From Paractinoplanes maris (lineage in GTDB: Bacteria > Actinomycetota > Actinomycetes > Mycobacteriales > Micromonosporaceae), in contig NZ_JALPVL010000003.1 of the NCBI RefSeq assembly GCF_023544465.1, positions 434,001-498,000 on the forward strand: a stretch of DNA of 64,000 bases, in the 5' to 3' direction. This document shows positions 24,919 to 33,328 of the stretch, piece by piece. Position 1 is the stretch's first letter. Each line of letters starts with the position of its first letter. Below the pieces are notes generated by a model. The model saw only the letters and a program-made list of their open reading frames with translations. It made no database searches and was not told the origin of the DNA. The translations under genes were made by a program, and so were the position numbers.

Positions 24919-26229
24919 TCAGGCCGGCTGTTCCAGGCTGGTGCTGGCCGGGGGCGGGGCGGCGGGGTCGTCGAGCTTGGCCGTGGAGTGCTCGTCGTCC
25001 TCGCCGGGGTCGTGGGTGCCCGGCGGTTCGCGGTCCGGGGTGGGTTCGCCGTCGGGGTGGGCGAACAAGTAGCGGACGGCGGTGTTGACCACGGCCAGCA
25101 GCGGTACGGCGATCAGGCCACCGACGATGCCGGCCAGCACGACGCCGGCGGCGATGGCCAGGATGACGGCCAACGGGTGCAGAGCGACGGCCCGGCCCAT
25201 GATCAGCGGCTGCAGGACATGACCTTCGAGCTGCTGTACGGCGATGACGACGCCCAGCAGGATCAGCGCCTTGACCGGTCCGACCGTCACCAGCGCGACC
25301 AGGCAGGCGACGGCACCGCTGACGGTGGCACCGACGACCGGGATGAACGCGCCCAGGAAGACCAGCGCGGCCAGCGGCAGCGCCAGCGGCACCCGCAACG
25401 CGAACAGGCCGATGCCGATGCCGATCGCGTCGACGAAGGCCACCAGGACAGTCGCGTGCACATACGAGACCAGGGTGTGCCACGAGTAGTGACCGGCGCG
25501 GGCGGTCGGCACCCGGGCCGCGCGGGGCAGCAGGCGGCAGACGAAACGCCAGATCTGATCGCCGTCGCGCAGGAAGAAGAACAGCGTGAACAGCGTGAGG
25601 AAGAAGCCGGTGGCGACCTCGCCGATCGTCGTCGCGGTGGTCAGCGCGCCCGAGGTCAGCGCCCCGCGGTTGGCGGTGATGGCGTTCTGGGCCTGGGCGA
25701 TGGCGTCGTTGATCTGATCCTGCGAGATGTGCAGAGGGCCCCGGGCCAGCCAGTCCTGCACCTGGCCGACGCCGTCGCCGACCTGCGTGCTGAGCGTGTC
25801 CACCTGCGAGACGACGGTGTTGACGATCAGTCCCAGGCCACCGAAGACGACGATCAGCGCGGTGATCAGGACCAGGGCCGCGGACGGTGACCGGCCCATG
25901 CCCCGGGTGCGGAGCCAGGCGGCGACGGGCTGGAACATGGCCGCCAGCAGGACGGCCACGATGACCGGGATCAGCACGACGTCGAGCCGGGCGATCACCT
26001 GGAGCAAGAGCCAGCCGACGGCGAAGAACAGCACGATCCGCCAGGCCCAGGCACCGGCGACCCGGATGGGCCGGGGCAGCCCGTCCTCGTCGCGCGGCGA
26101 GGCGTCGACCATCACGACGGGCGTGGCCGTCGCCGTCGACTCGTCGAAGAACGGCGGCGGCGCGGCGCCCTTGCGGGCCTGCTCCAGCCGGGCACGAGCA
26201 CGCTCGCGAACTTCATCGATCCAGGCCAT
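24919..26229 (-). CDS. AI-2E family membrane permease
   Basis: 436 residues. ATG at 26229 with GAGGA before it. Hydrophilic N-terminus of about 55 residues, then eight helices in the PF01594 arrangement: two hairpins at about 65-120, a long amphipathic region with Gln/Asp (residues 130-195), the FFFLRDGDQIWR loop, and the GLYALP-like GAFIPVVGATVSG region with QQLEGHVLQPLIMGR. The C-terminus is acidic and Pro-rich. Family members move diverse small molecules or ions; the AI-2 name is historical. Monocistronic. Confidence 0.92.
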   Translation of the reverse strand: MAWIDEVRERARARLEQARKGAAPPPFFDESTATATPVVMVDASPRDEDGLPRPIRVAGAWAWRIVLFFAVGWLLLQVIARLDVVLIPVIVAVLLAAMFQPVAAWLRTRGMGRSPSAALVLITALIVVFGGLGLIVNTVVSQVDTLSTQVGDGVGQVQDWLARGPLHISQDQINDAIAQAQNAITANRGALTSGALTTATTIGEVATGFFLTLFTLFFFLRDGDQIWRFVCRLLPRAARVPTARAGHYSWHTLVSYVHATVLVAFVDAIGIGIGLFALRVPLALPLAALVFLGAFIPVVGATVSGAVACLVALVTVGPVKALILLGVVIAVQQLEGHVLQPLIMGRAVALHPLAVILAIAAGVVLAGIVGGLIAVPLLAVVNTAVRYLFAHPDGEPTPDREPPGTHDPGEDDEHSTAKLDDPAAPPPASTSLEQPA

Positions 26230-26652
26230 CCGGTCCTCTTCCCCGCACTCCCGGCCGGCCGGGCGCGGGCCGGGAGGCGGCCGCGACGCACTGCGACCGA
26301 ACCGGCCAACGCATCTGATCCGGACCTCGGGTACCCCGGCGCCAAAATGGGAAACACGGGACAGGACGTGCGGTCCATTACAGACGGTCCCCGCATCCCG
26401 GTGAATTGCTTGGCCGGGCATCCGCATCCGCTTTCCGGCCGCATGCGAGGTCGGGTCGCGAATGTACGAATTCCCGGGCCGGAAAGGCGAGGTGGTTACC
26501 CGCATATCCGCAGCCCATGCACGGTTCCGGAGGTTTCGTTAATGGCTTCGGGAATGGGCTGCCGAATACCCCTGAACGGCCCGTGGGCGGCGCATTCCTG
26601 TGCTGAGCTGTTGCGGACCCGACAACTCGAGAACTGGAAAGGAACAACCGAG
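26230..26652. other. 423-bp divergent intergenic region with a structured leader
   Basis: Separates AI-2E permease from the repeat protein. It is less GC-rich than flanking genes and holds two strong hairpins: a 10-bp stem 26431-26440/26477-26486 (CTTTCCGGCC) and a 9-bp stem 26510-26518/26554-26562 (GCAGCCCAT). Between them and the gene there is also a perfect GGAGG followed by ATG at 26542, in frame with the downstream gene. I could not match the structure to a known riboswitch. Confidence 0.55.
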
Positions 26653-27687
26653 ATGCGCATGAAAGATCGCCGGTTCGCCGCCGGGGCCGGCCTGCTCGCC
26701 GGGGCCGTGCTGGCTCTGGGCCCCGCGTCCGCCGCACTGGCCGCCGAACCGGATCCAGGCGCTCCGCTGGGAGCGGCTCAGGCCGGGCCGGCCGGCAGCA
26801 CGTCCGTCGCGCCGGGCAACTGGCCGAAGCCCTACGACGGACCGAGCATCGTCGTGGTGATCCTGGGCAGCCTGGAAGGGCTTTCGGGACTGCCCGGCAT
26901 GGCCGGCTGGCCGATGAGCCCGCCGCAGTCCGATCAATCGCAGCCCAGCGTTCCGGGCGGTCCGCTGTCGAGCGGCGAGGACGTGAGCGCGCCCGACCCC
27001 GGCACCGCGGCACCCAGCGAGCCCGGGCCGACCCCGACCACGGAGCCCAGCCCCACGAACGCACCCAGCGCCGCGCAGACCCCCGCCCCGGCCGCCACGA
27101 CGACACCGGCCGGCACCACCGCCCCGGCCACGACTGACACCACCGGCACAGCAACCGCGGGCACCGCCGGCACAGGAACCACCGACACCGCCACCGCGGC
27201 ATCCACCGGGACCACCGGTACAGCAACCACTGACACCACCGGCACAGCGTCCACTGACACCGCCACTCCGGCGTCCACCGACACCGCCGACACAGCGTCC
27301 ACCGACACCGCCGACACAGCGTCTGCTGACACCGCCGCCACAGCGTCCACCGACACCACCGGCACAGCGTCTGCTGACACCGCCGCCACAGCGTCCACCG
27401 ACACCACCGGCACAGCGTCTGCTGACACCACCGGCACAGCGTCTGCTGACACCACCGGCACAGCGTCCACCGACACCACCGGCACCGCAAACACCGACAC
27501 GGCCACCCCGGCGTCTACCGACAATGCCGGCACAGCGTCTGCTGACACCGGCACCGCGACGTCCACGGCGACCGCGGCACCCACCGATCAGACGAACGTC
27601 ACCGGCGTTGACGTCACCGGCACCGAGACGACGCTGAACGGCACGGCCGGCACTCCGGCGACGACGGCCGCGCCGACCGCCGGCTGA
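26653..27687 (+). CDS. Secreted Thr/Ala-rich octapeptide-repeat protein
   Basis: 344 residues. Signal peptide of about 33 residues (MRMKDRRFAAG, hydrophobic core, cut near ALAAE). Residues 34-100 are a short unique domain (NWPKPYDGP, then a hydrophobic SIVVVILGSLEGLSG). Residues 115-155 are Pro/Thr-rich, and 160-305 consist of about 18 octapeptides of the form T-D-T-T/A-G/A-T-A-S. There is no LPxTG or C-terminal membrane anchor, so the protein may be released or held non-covalently; a heavily O-mannosylated mucin-like stalk is the likely form. I chose ATG 26653 because the signal peptide begins there; ATG 26542 has a better ribosome binding site but would bury the signal. No homologue recognised. 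Confidence 0.7.
   Translation: MRMKDRRFAAGAGLLAGAVLALGPASAALAAEPDPGAPLGAAQAGPAGSTSVAPGNWPKPYDGPSIVVVILGSLEGLSGLPGMAGWPMSPPQSDQSQPSVPGGPLSSGEDVSAPDPGTAAPSEPGPTPTTEPSPTNAPSAAQTPAPAATTTPAGTTAPATTDTTGTATAGTAGTGTTDTATAASTGTTGTATTDTTGTASTDTATPASTDTADTASTDTADTASADTAATASTDTTGTASADTAATASTDTTGTASADTTGTASADTTGTASTDTTGTANTDTATPASTDNAGTASADTGTATSTATAAPTDQTNVTGVDVTGTETTLNGTAGTPATTAAPTAG
27121..27561 (+). repeat. 24-bp coding tandem repeat array
   Basis: About 18 units of 24 bp (eight codons) with the core GACACCACCGGCACAGCGTC. Neighbouring units are identical or differ in one or two codons, and some form 48-bp higher-order pairs, which indicates recent unequal exchange or slippage. Confidence 0.85.
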
Positions 27688-27725
27688 GAATCACCGACGT
27701 TCCCGCACGGCACCGGCACGTGAAT

Positions 27726-27756
27726 GGGCCGACGCTCCTCGATGGAGCGCCGGCCC
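27726..27756. terminator. Bidirectional hairpin terminator
   Basis: A 13-bp stem with one mismatch (27726-27738 with 27744-27756; arm GGGCCGACGCTCC) and five-base loop, placed between the convergent repeat-protein and sugar-dehydrogenase genes. No U-tract. Confidence 0.75.
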
Positions 27757-27763
27757 GTCGTGT

Positions 27764-29830
27764 CTAACCCGCCGGCGTCCCGCTCACGGTCAGGTGGCGC
27801 AGGCGGCCACGGTTGTCGAACGAGCCGAAGCCGACCCGGCCCGACGTGAACGTCGTGTCCCGCGCGGTCATCAACGGATCGGACGACCCGTCGACGTACA
27901 CCGCGATCTCGCCCGTGGCCGGGAGGTGCTTCACCCGTACGTCATGGAAGCGCTCGTCGACGATGGCCGGGTTGGCGCCGCGCGAGCGACCGTTCCATTG
28001 GTAGTCGATCCGCTGACGGTCGGCGTTGCTCACCTTGAAGATGCCGTTGTGCGGCAGGATCGTGTTGTCGGTCGAGAGGTGCGCGTAGTAGAACTCCGTG
28101 TCCGACCGGTAGCCGAATACGATGATCACATCGCGGTTGGTCAGCGACACCGGCTCGTCGAGCCGCACCTGCGCGCGGATGTCCACGGACTGCCAGACCG
28201 GCCCGGCTGTCAGCACCGCGTACTCGAAGGGCCGCCGCGGACCCGGGCGCTCGCTCCCCGCCTCGGCCAGGATCACCTGGTTGCCGCTGAACTGCCACTT
28301 GGCCGGGGTCACCGGCGCCCAGTTCGACGCGCGCGGCGCCGGTGAGATCCGCACCGGACCGGCCGGCGCGGCGGCGAAGGTCCTGGTCCCGGTCACCTTC
28401 CAGATCTTGCCGTTGGCCTTGGCCAGGATGTAGAGCTCGCCCTGGGCGTCCGTGCCGAAGCGCAGGTCCACCCGATTGGGGTCGCCGGGCGCCCCGGGTC
28501 CGGAGAGGTCCTGCATCCGTACGGGGGTGCCGCCCGCGGTGAAGAGGTTGAGCCGGTGGATCGTGGCCGGCTGGTGGCCCCGTCGCATCTCCGCGGCCTC
28601 GGTGTAGAGCACGCGCCCGTCCACCAGGTCACCGAAGACGTACTTGCCGCGCAACGCCGGCACGTCCCGGCCGCGGTAGACGAAGCCGCCCGCCACCGCG
28701 ACACCGACGTCCGAGGTGCAGTTCCAGCCCGGTGCCGGGTTGTGGTCGTACGCCGCCACCGGGTAGACGTATCCGCTGTCGTCGGCCGGCAGCGGGAACA
28801 GCCGGTCGCAGGGCGTCGCCGGGGTCTTGTCGAAGACGAAGGCCCCTTCGCGCTCGCTCCAGCCCATGTTGTCGCCGGCGCGCACCTCGTAGATGGCCTC
28901 GATGGCGTGCTCGCCGATGTGGCCGAGGTAGAGCTTGCCCGTGGCGCGGTCCCAGCTGAACCGGTGCGGGTCCCGATATCCGTACGAGTAGATCTCACCC
29001 GCCGTGCCGGGCTGCCCGGCGAACGGGTTGTCGCGCGGGATCCCGTACTTGCCGTTGGGGCTGTTGTTTCCGGCCGGGTCGATACGCAGCAGCTTGCCGT
29101 GCGGGAGGGCGAGGTTCTGCGGGTCGGTGTTGTTGACGCCCTGCCCGCCGTCCCCCACGGCCAGGTAGAGCTTGCCGTATTCAGGGCTGCCCTTGCGCGC
29201 GGTCGGGTTGAAGTTGATTTCCTGGATGCCGTGGATCTGCCCGCCGAAGCCGATCCGCAGCATTTCGCGGTGCGTGCCCGCGAACGTGTCGGCGGCCGGG
29301 TCGGTGGCCTTCCACTCGTTGATGACGCCGTGATAGATCACATTCGCCTGGGCGTAGTCGGGTACCGCCGTGGTCGCCGACGCCTGCTCGGTGTGGATCG
29401 TGTAGAACAGGCCGTTGCGCCCGAAGTCGGGGTGGAACGCCACGTAGCCGAAGCCTTGCCCGAGCCCGCGGCCCGAGAAGAACTGCGGCGCGAAGGTGGC
29501 GGCCACATCGAGGTAGACGCTGGGGACGCCGTTCTTGACGACGTACAGGTTGCCGTTGAGGTCGGGCACCGCGCGCCGGCCGGAGCCGTCGGGCAGCTCC
29601 ATGATGGTGTTGATCCGCGCCACCCGGTCGAGCCGCGGGTCGATCAGCGGCGGGTTGGTCCGGCTCTGCGGGAACTGCGCGTACTCGGTCAGGACGAGGC
29701 CGAGCTTGGAGGTGACCGGTTCGGTGGGCACCGGGTCGTAGACGGGGGCCGGGTCGGCGGCCGACGCCGGGACACCCACCAATGTGGACATAAGGACCGC
29801 GCCGACGGCGGCTATGGCGAATCTGCGCAT
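27764..29830 (-). CDS. Secreted PQQ-type glucose/sorbosone dehydrogenase with lectin-like C-terminal domain
   Basis: 688 residues. Sec signal peptide (MRRFAIAAVGAVLM..., cut after ASA-AD). Residues 40-490 form the GSDH six-bladed propeller: the GQGFGYVAFHPDFGRNGLFY strand, FGGQIHGIQEINFNP with the catalytic-type His, LAVGDGGQGVNN with the Asp, and SYGYRDPHRFSWD. These correspond to soluble PQQ sugar dehydrogenases and eukaryotic HHIP. Residues 500-688 are a second, beta-rich domain resembling the DUF1080/concanavalin fold (YYAHLSTDN, VRVKHLPATGEIAVYVDG). It would oxidise aldose sugars or related polyols outside the cell. It starts eight bases after the LamG-like gene, likely the last gene of the liv-type operon. 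Confidence 0.87.
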   Translation of the reverse strand: MRRFAIAAVGAVLMSTLVGVPASAADPAPVYDPVPTEPVTSKLGLVLTEYAQFPQSRTNPPLIDPRLDRVARINTIMELPDGSGRRAVPDLNGNLYVVKNGVPSVYLDVAATFAPQFFSGRGLGQGFGYVAFHPDFGRNGLFYTIHTEQASATTAVPDYAQANVIYHGVINEWKATDPAADTFAGTHREMLRIGFGGQIHGIQEINFNPTARKGSPEYGKLYLAVGDGGQGVNNTDPQNLALPHGKLLRIDPAGNNSPNGKYGIPRDNPFAGQPGTAGEIYSYGYRDPHRFSWDRATGKLYLGHIGEHAIEAIYEVRAGDNMGWSEREGAFVFDKTPATPCDRLFPLPADDSGYVYPVAAYDHNPAPGWNCTSDVGVAVAGGFVYRGRDVPALRGKYVFGDLVDGRVLYTEAAEMRRGHQPATIHRLNLFTAGGTPVRMQDLSGPGAPGDPNRVDLRFGTDAQGELYILAKANGKIWKVTGTRTFAAAPAGPVRISPAPRASNWAPVTPAKWQFSGNQVILAEAGSERPGPRRPFEYAVLTAGPVWQSVDIRAQVRLDEPVSLTNRDVIIVFGYRSDTEFYYAHLSTDNTILPHNGIFKVSNADRQRIDYQWNGRSRGANPAIVDERFHDVRVKHLPATGEIAVYVDGSSDPLMTARDTTFTSGRVGFGSFDNRGRLRHLTVSGTPAG

Positions 29831-29838
29831 GGAGACTC

Positions 29839-30753
29839 CTAGAAGAGGCGGAACTGGTTCGCGACCTCACGAGCGGAGAGCGAGCGGTCGAGGAACATCA
29901 GTGCGTCCATCCGGCAGTCGCACGGATTACGTTCGAGCGTGTTCTGCGGGAAGCTACCGCCGATCTTGATGCCGCGGGCGTCGGCGGCGCTGGTGACGTG
30001 CGGTCCCGGGCCGTTGATGAGCCACGGGTCGTCGGTGCGGGTGTAGCCACCGGGCACCGCTTTGCCGTTGCGATAGAGCGCCATCGTGCCCCGGGTGAAG
30101 TCGAAGGTGGCGGTCAGGTGCACCCACTTGTCCTTGGGCAGCAGCGTGCGCCAGTCCTCGGTCGCGGCGAACGTCTGCGAGTTCCCGCCGTCGATCCGGC
30201 GGCCCAGGGCGACCAGCTTGAGCTCGCCGTTGACGTCGATGAGCTCGAGCAGCGCCCGGACGGCATGGCCGTCGGAGTCGCCGGTCAGCACGCCGGCCAG
30301 GCCGATAGCGTTGAAGCCGGCGGCCGGGCCGTCCATCGATCGTTTGAACCAGCCCATGACCGTCGTGCCCTCGGCGTTGCTGAACGGGCGCAGGGTCCGC
30401 ACACCACTGGCCGACCAGATGCCGGCTTTCCAGTCGTCGTTGCCGGTCACACCCGGGTTGACCTGCCTGGTCTGGAGAACGCGCCCACCCCCGGGATAGG
30501 CGCGGTCGGCGACCCGCATGGCGGCCCCGCCGTTGACCAGTTCGATCTCGGTGCTGGATCGGCCCTGGTCCTGCTCGAGCGCGGGGTCGCCGCGCAGCGG
30601 ATGGTCGAAGTCGTAGTAGGCGACCAGGTTGGGCCGCAGCGACGGATGGACGATGTCCGGGCCGGATCGATGGCCGGCCGAGACGGGGGCCGCAGCCGCG
30701 GTGGCCGCGAGGACTGCGGCGGCGGCGACGGCGACGCGTCCGGTTCTTCGCAT
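29839..30753 (-). CDS. Secreted LamG-like (concanavalin fold) protein
   Basis: 304 residues. ATG at 30753 with GAGAGGTG seven bases upstream. Sec signal (MRRTGRVAVAAAAVLAA, cut near VSAG). The rest is a single LamG/laminin-G-like jelly roll: LVAYYDFDHP, AGIWSASGVRTL, TTVMGWFKRS, WVHLTATFDFTRGTMALYRNG and a final ALMFLDRSLSAREVANQF, the standard closing strand-helix. No catalytic motif; a carbohydrate-binding role is likely. It starts 43 bp after livF and ends 8 bp before the sugar dehydrogenase, so it appears to belong to the same transcript. Confidence 0.85.
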   Translation of the reverse strand: MRRTGRVAVAAAAVLAATAAAAPVSAGHRSGPDIVHPSLRPNLVAYYDFDHPLRGDPALEQDQGRSSTEIELVNGGAAMRVADRAYPGGGRVLQTRQVNPGVTGNDDWKAGIWSASGVRTLRPFSNAEGTTVMGWFKRSMDGPAAGFNAIGLAGVLTGDSDGHAVRALLELIDVNGELKLVALGRRIDGGNSQTFAATEDWRTLLPKDKWVHLTATFDFTRGTMALYRNGKAVPGGYTRTDDPWLINGPGPHVTSAADARGIKIGGSFPQNTLERNPCDCRMDALMFLDRSLSAREVANQFRLF

Positions 30754-30796
30754 GGAACGCACCTCTCTTCTGGTGACAGGTGGGTGCTCGGCGAAC

Positions 30797-31537
30797 TCAG
30801 GTGACGGGTGGCTTCTCCGCCGGACGGCCGCCGAGGTAGAGCTCCCCGAGCTGCGGGTCGGCCAGCAGGTCGGCCGCGGGTCCGGAGATGTGCACGCGCC
30901 CGAGGTCGAGCACGCACCCGAGGTCGGCGGTCTGCAGCGCACGCCGGGCGTTCTGCTCCACCAGCAGCACCGCGGTCCCGGCGTCACGCATCCGCGCGAC
31001 CTGGTCGAAGATGATGCTGGTGGCTTTGGGGTCGAGGCCCATGGACGGCTCGTCGAGGAGCACCACCTTGGGGTCGACCATGAGCGAACGGGCGAACTCG
31101 ACCTGTTTCTGCTGCCCGCCCGAGAGCAGACCGGCCAGCGAGTGCCAGCGCTCCCCCACGACGGGGAAGAGCTCCTTGACGAAGGCCGCACGTTTCGCGC
31201 GTTTCGCTTTGTCGGTGAGCGTGTAACCGCCGAGCAGCACATTTTCCTCGACGGTCATCTCGCGGAAGACGCTGTGGCCCTGCAGGACCAGCGCCACGCC
31301 GGCGGCGAGCATCTTCTGCGGTCCCCGTCCGGTCATGTCCTGACCGCCGACGAGCACCCGGCCCGAGCGCGGGCCGAGCAGTCCACTGGCCACCTTGAGC
31401 ACAGTGGACTTGCCGGCGCCGTTGGGTCCGACCAGGCAGACCACCGAGCCGGCCGGGACCGCGACGCTGAACCCGCGCAGCACGGGAGCGGCCCGGCCGT
31501 ATCCAGCCTGGACGTCGACGAGTTCGATCTCAGACAC
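30797..31537 (-). CDS. livF: Branched-chain-type ABC ATPase, LivF-like
   Basis: 246 residues from the GTG at 31537, which overlaps the LivG stop by eight bases. Walker A GPNGAGKST, Q-loop VLQGHSVF, signature LLSGGQQKQVEFARSL, Walker B VLLDEPSMGLDP and LVEQNARRAL, the class signature of LivF. Pairs with LivG to energise the two permeases. The gene names follow family resemblance; the substrate is not necessarily an amino acid. Confidence 0.92.
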   Translation of the reverse strand: MSEIELVDVQAGYGRAAPVLRGFSVAVPAGSVVCLVGPNGAGKSTVLKVASGLLGPRSGRVLVGGQDMTGRGPQKMLAAGVALVLQGHSVFREMTVEENVLLGGYTLTDKAKRAKRAAFVKELFPVVGERWHSLAGLLSGGQQKQVEFARSLMVDPKVVLLDEPSMGLDPKATSIIFDQVARMRDAGTAVLLVEQNARRALQTADLGCVLDLGRVHISGPAADLLADPQLGELYLGGRPAEKPPVT

Positions 31538-32258
31538 CAAGGTAGGCCCCCAGCACTCGCTCATCGGCGCGGATCTCGGCCGGCGGACCGGCCGCGATCG
31601 GCCGGCCGCGGTCGAACACCACGATGTGGTCGCTGATGCTCATGACGAGGTCCATGTTGTGCTCGACGATCACAAACGTGCGTCCCTCGGCGTTCAATTC
31701 GCGCACCAGCGTGCCGATGCGGTCGAGCAGCGCCGGGTTGACGCCGCCGGCCGGCTCGTCGAGCAGGATCGTGGCGGGCTCGGCCATCAGCACGCCGGCC
31801 AGCTCGAGCAGCTTCTGCTGCCCCCACGACATGGTGCGGGCCTCGGCCCCGGCGAGATGCTCGATGCCCAGGCGGGTGAGCCAGCTGAGTGCTCGTTCCT
31901 GCTCGCTCCGGCGGTGGGCGCTCCGCAAACCGAGCAGCAAACCGCCTGGACGGACGGCCGCGAGCACATTTTCGAGGGCCGTCATGCGCGGGAACACCCG
32001 GCACAGCTGGAACGTGCGGCCGACGCCGGCCCGGGCCACCACGTGCGGCGCCCGCCCGGTGAGGTCACGGTCCCCGTAGACCACGGTGCCGGCATCCGGC
32101 TTGATCATGCCGGTCACGCAGTTGAAGAACGTCGTCTTGCCGCTGCCGTTCGGCCCGATCAGCGCGTTCACCTGACCCGGCCGGAACTCGACGTCGGCAC
32201 CGTCGATGGCCACGACGCCACCGAACGCCTTGCGCAGACCGTGCGTCGTGAGCGTCAC
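31530..32258 (-). CDS. livG: Branched-chain-type ABC ATPase, LivG-like
   Basis: 242 residues. Walker A GPNGSGKTT at about 35-43, GRTFQLCRVFPRMTALENV (the LivG Q-loop), Walker B ILLDEPAGGVNP and VIVEHNMDLVMSISD. The ABC signature is altered to MSWGQQKLLELAGVL, lacking the second Gly of SGGQ. Starts at a GTG overlapping the LivM stop (GTGA). Confidence 0.92.
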   Translation of the reverse strand: MTLTTHGLRKAFGGVVAIDGADVEFRPGQVNALIGPNGSGKTTFFNCVTGMIKPDAGTVVYGDRDLTGRAPHVVARAGVGRTFQLCRVFPRMTALENVLAAVRPGGLLLGLRSAHRRSEQERALSWLTRLGIEHLAGAEARTMSWGQQKLLELAGVLMAEPATILLDEPAGGVNPALLDRIGTLVRELNAEGRTFVIVEHNMDLVMSISDHIVVFDRGRPIAAGPPAEIRADERVLGAYLGV

Positions 32259-33328
32259 GAGCTCGCCCCCTCACGCTCGCGCTTGCGTTGCTCGGCCAGG
32301 TCAGCCGCGGTCATCTCGCGGATCGAGCTCTGCTCCCCCTTGCGCAGGCGCTGGACGAGACCGCCGAGCGACGGGATCACGCCGTCGGGCATGAACATGA
32401 CGACCAGGCCCAGCAACAGGCCGGTGGTGACCAGGTGCAGCGGCGAGTTGCCGAACTCGACCTTGAAGTACTCGAGCGCGACCCCGACGACGATCGCCCC
32501 GAGCACCGGGCCGTACAGATTGCGCACGCCGCCGAGCAGGGCCATGAGCACGATGTAGGAGCCGGTGAGCACGGAGAACTGGAACACCGGGTCGAGGTCG
32601 CCGAACCACAACGCGTAGAGCCCGCCGGCCAGCGCGGTGAAGGCGGCCGACACGACGAAGACCGTCAGCTTGTACGCGAAAGTCGGCGTCCCGAGCGACT
32701 CGGCCTTGTCCTCGTCCTCGCGGATCGCCTTGAGGCCCAGGCCGAACCGGGAGCGGTCGAGCAGCCACCACGTGGCCAGCGCGAGCAGGAGCAGACCGCC
32801 GTACAGGAAGAAGAAGACGCGGTGATGCTCGGGCCGCAGCATGCCCGGGAACGGCCGGGGCACGACCAGACCGCGCGAGCCGCCGGTGACCGACGACCAG
32901 CTCTGGAAGACCAGCAGCAGGATGAGCACGAGCGCGATCGACACGATGACGAACGAGGCGCCCCGGACGCGCAGAGCGGCGAACCCGATCGGCACGGCCA
33001 GCGCGGCCACGAGCAGCGCGGCCACGAGCAGCGCCACGAAGCTGGGGATGCCGGCCTTGGTGATCAGCAGCCCGGTCGCATAGCCGCCGAGCCCGGCGAG
33101 CGCCCCGTGACCGAGCGAGATGTAGCCGGTGAAGCCGCCGACGAAGTTCCACGACGTCGCCAGCACGGCCCAGTTCAGGACGATGACGCCGCTCGAGAGG
33201 ATGTACGGGTTGGGGGCGAGGCTGGGGAACGCGGCGATCGCCACGATCAGCAGGCCGGCCGCACCGAGCGGGAGCCACTTACCGGGAGCCCGCAGGCCCG
33301 CGGCGGTGGCGTCAGAAGCGTTGGGCAA
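32255..33328 (-). CDS. livM: Branched-chain-type ABC permease, LivM-like
   Basis: 357 residues from the TTG at 33328, preceded by GGAGG and overlapping the LivH 3' end by 17 bases. About ten helices; characteristic LivM segments are NFVGGFTGYISLGHGALAGL near residue 70, GASFVIVSIAL, the cytoplasmic EAA-like loop GLGLKAIREDEDKAESLG, and GGVRNLYGPVLGA. The C-terminus has a charged tail (QRKREREGASS). Functions with LivH. Confidence 0.92.
   Translation of the reverse strand: MPNASDATAAGLRAPGKWLPLGAAGLLIVAIAAFPSLAPNPYILSSGVIVLNWAVLATSWNFVGGFTGYISLGHGALAGLGGYATGLLITKAGIPSFVALLVAALLVAALAVPIGFAALRVRGASFVIVSIALVLILLLVFQSWSSVTGGSRGLVVPRPFPGMLRPEHHRVFFFLYGGLLLLALATWWLLDRSRFGLGLKAIREDEDKAESLGTPTFAYKLTVFVVSAAFTALAGGLYALWFGDLDPVFQFSVLTGSYIVLMALLGGVRNLYGPVLGAIVVGVALEYFKVEFGNSPLHLVTTGLLLGLVVMFMPDGVIPSLGGLVQRLRKGEQSSIREMTAADLAEQRKREREGASS

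Noticed and set aside
26341..26652. c-di-AMP (ydaO) or cobalamin riboswitch upstream of the repeat protein.
   Set aside because: Hairpins are present, but the conserved core blocks that I know for these classes are not seen; kept only as an unassigned structured leader.
27121..27561. Regular 24-bp repeats considered as a CRISPR-like array.
   Set aside because: The period is an exact multiple of three, there are no unique spacers, and the repeats code an uninterrupted octapeptide repeat in a secreted protein.
26934..27584. Long minus-strand frame of Val/Ala/Ser repeats opposite the Thr/Ala repeat protein.
   Set aside because: Mirror of the coding repeat; no ribosome binding site or plausible start, and the plus-strand product has a signal peptide.
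30754..31242. Frame continuing upstream of the LamG-like protein into livF.
   Set aside because: The extension is an out-of-frame reading of livF; signal peptide and ribosome binding site place the start at 30753.
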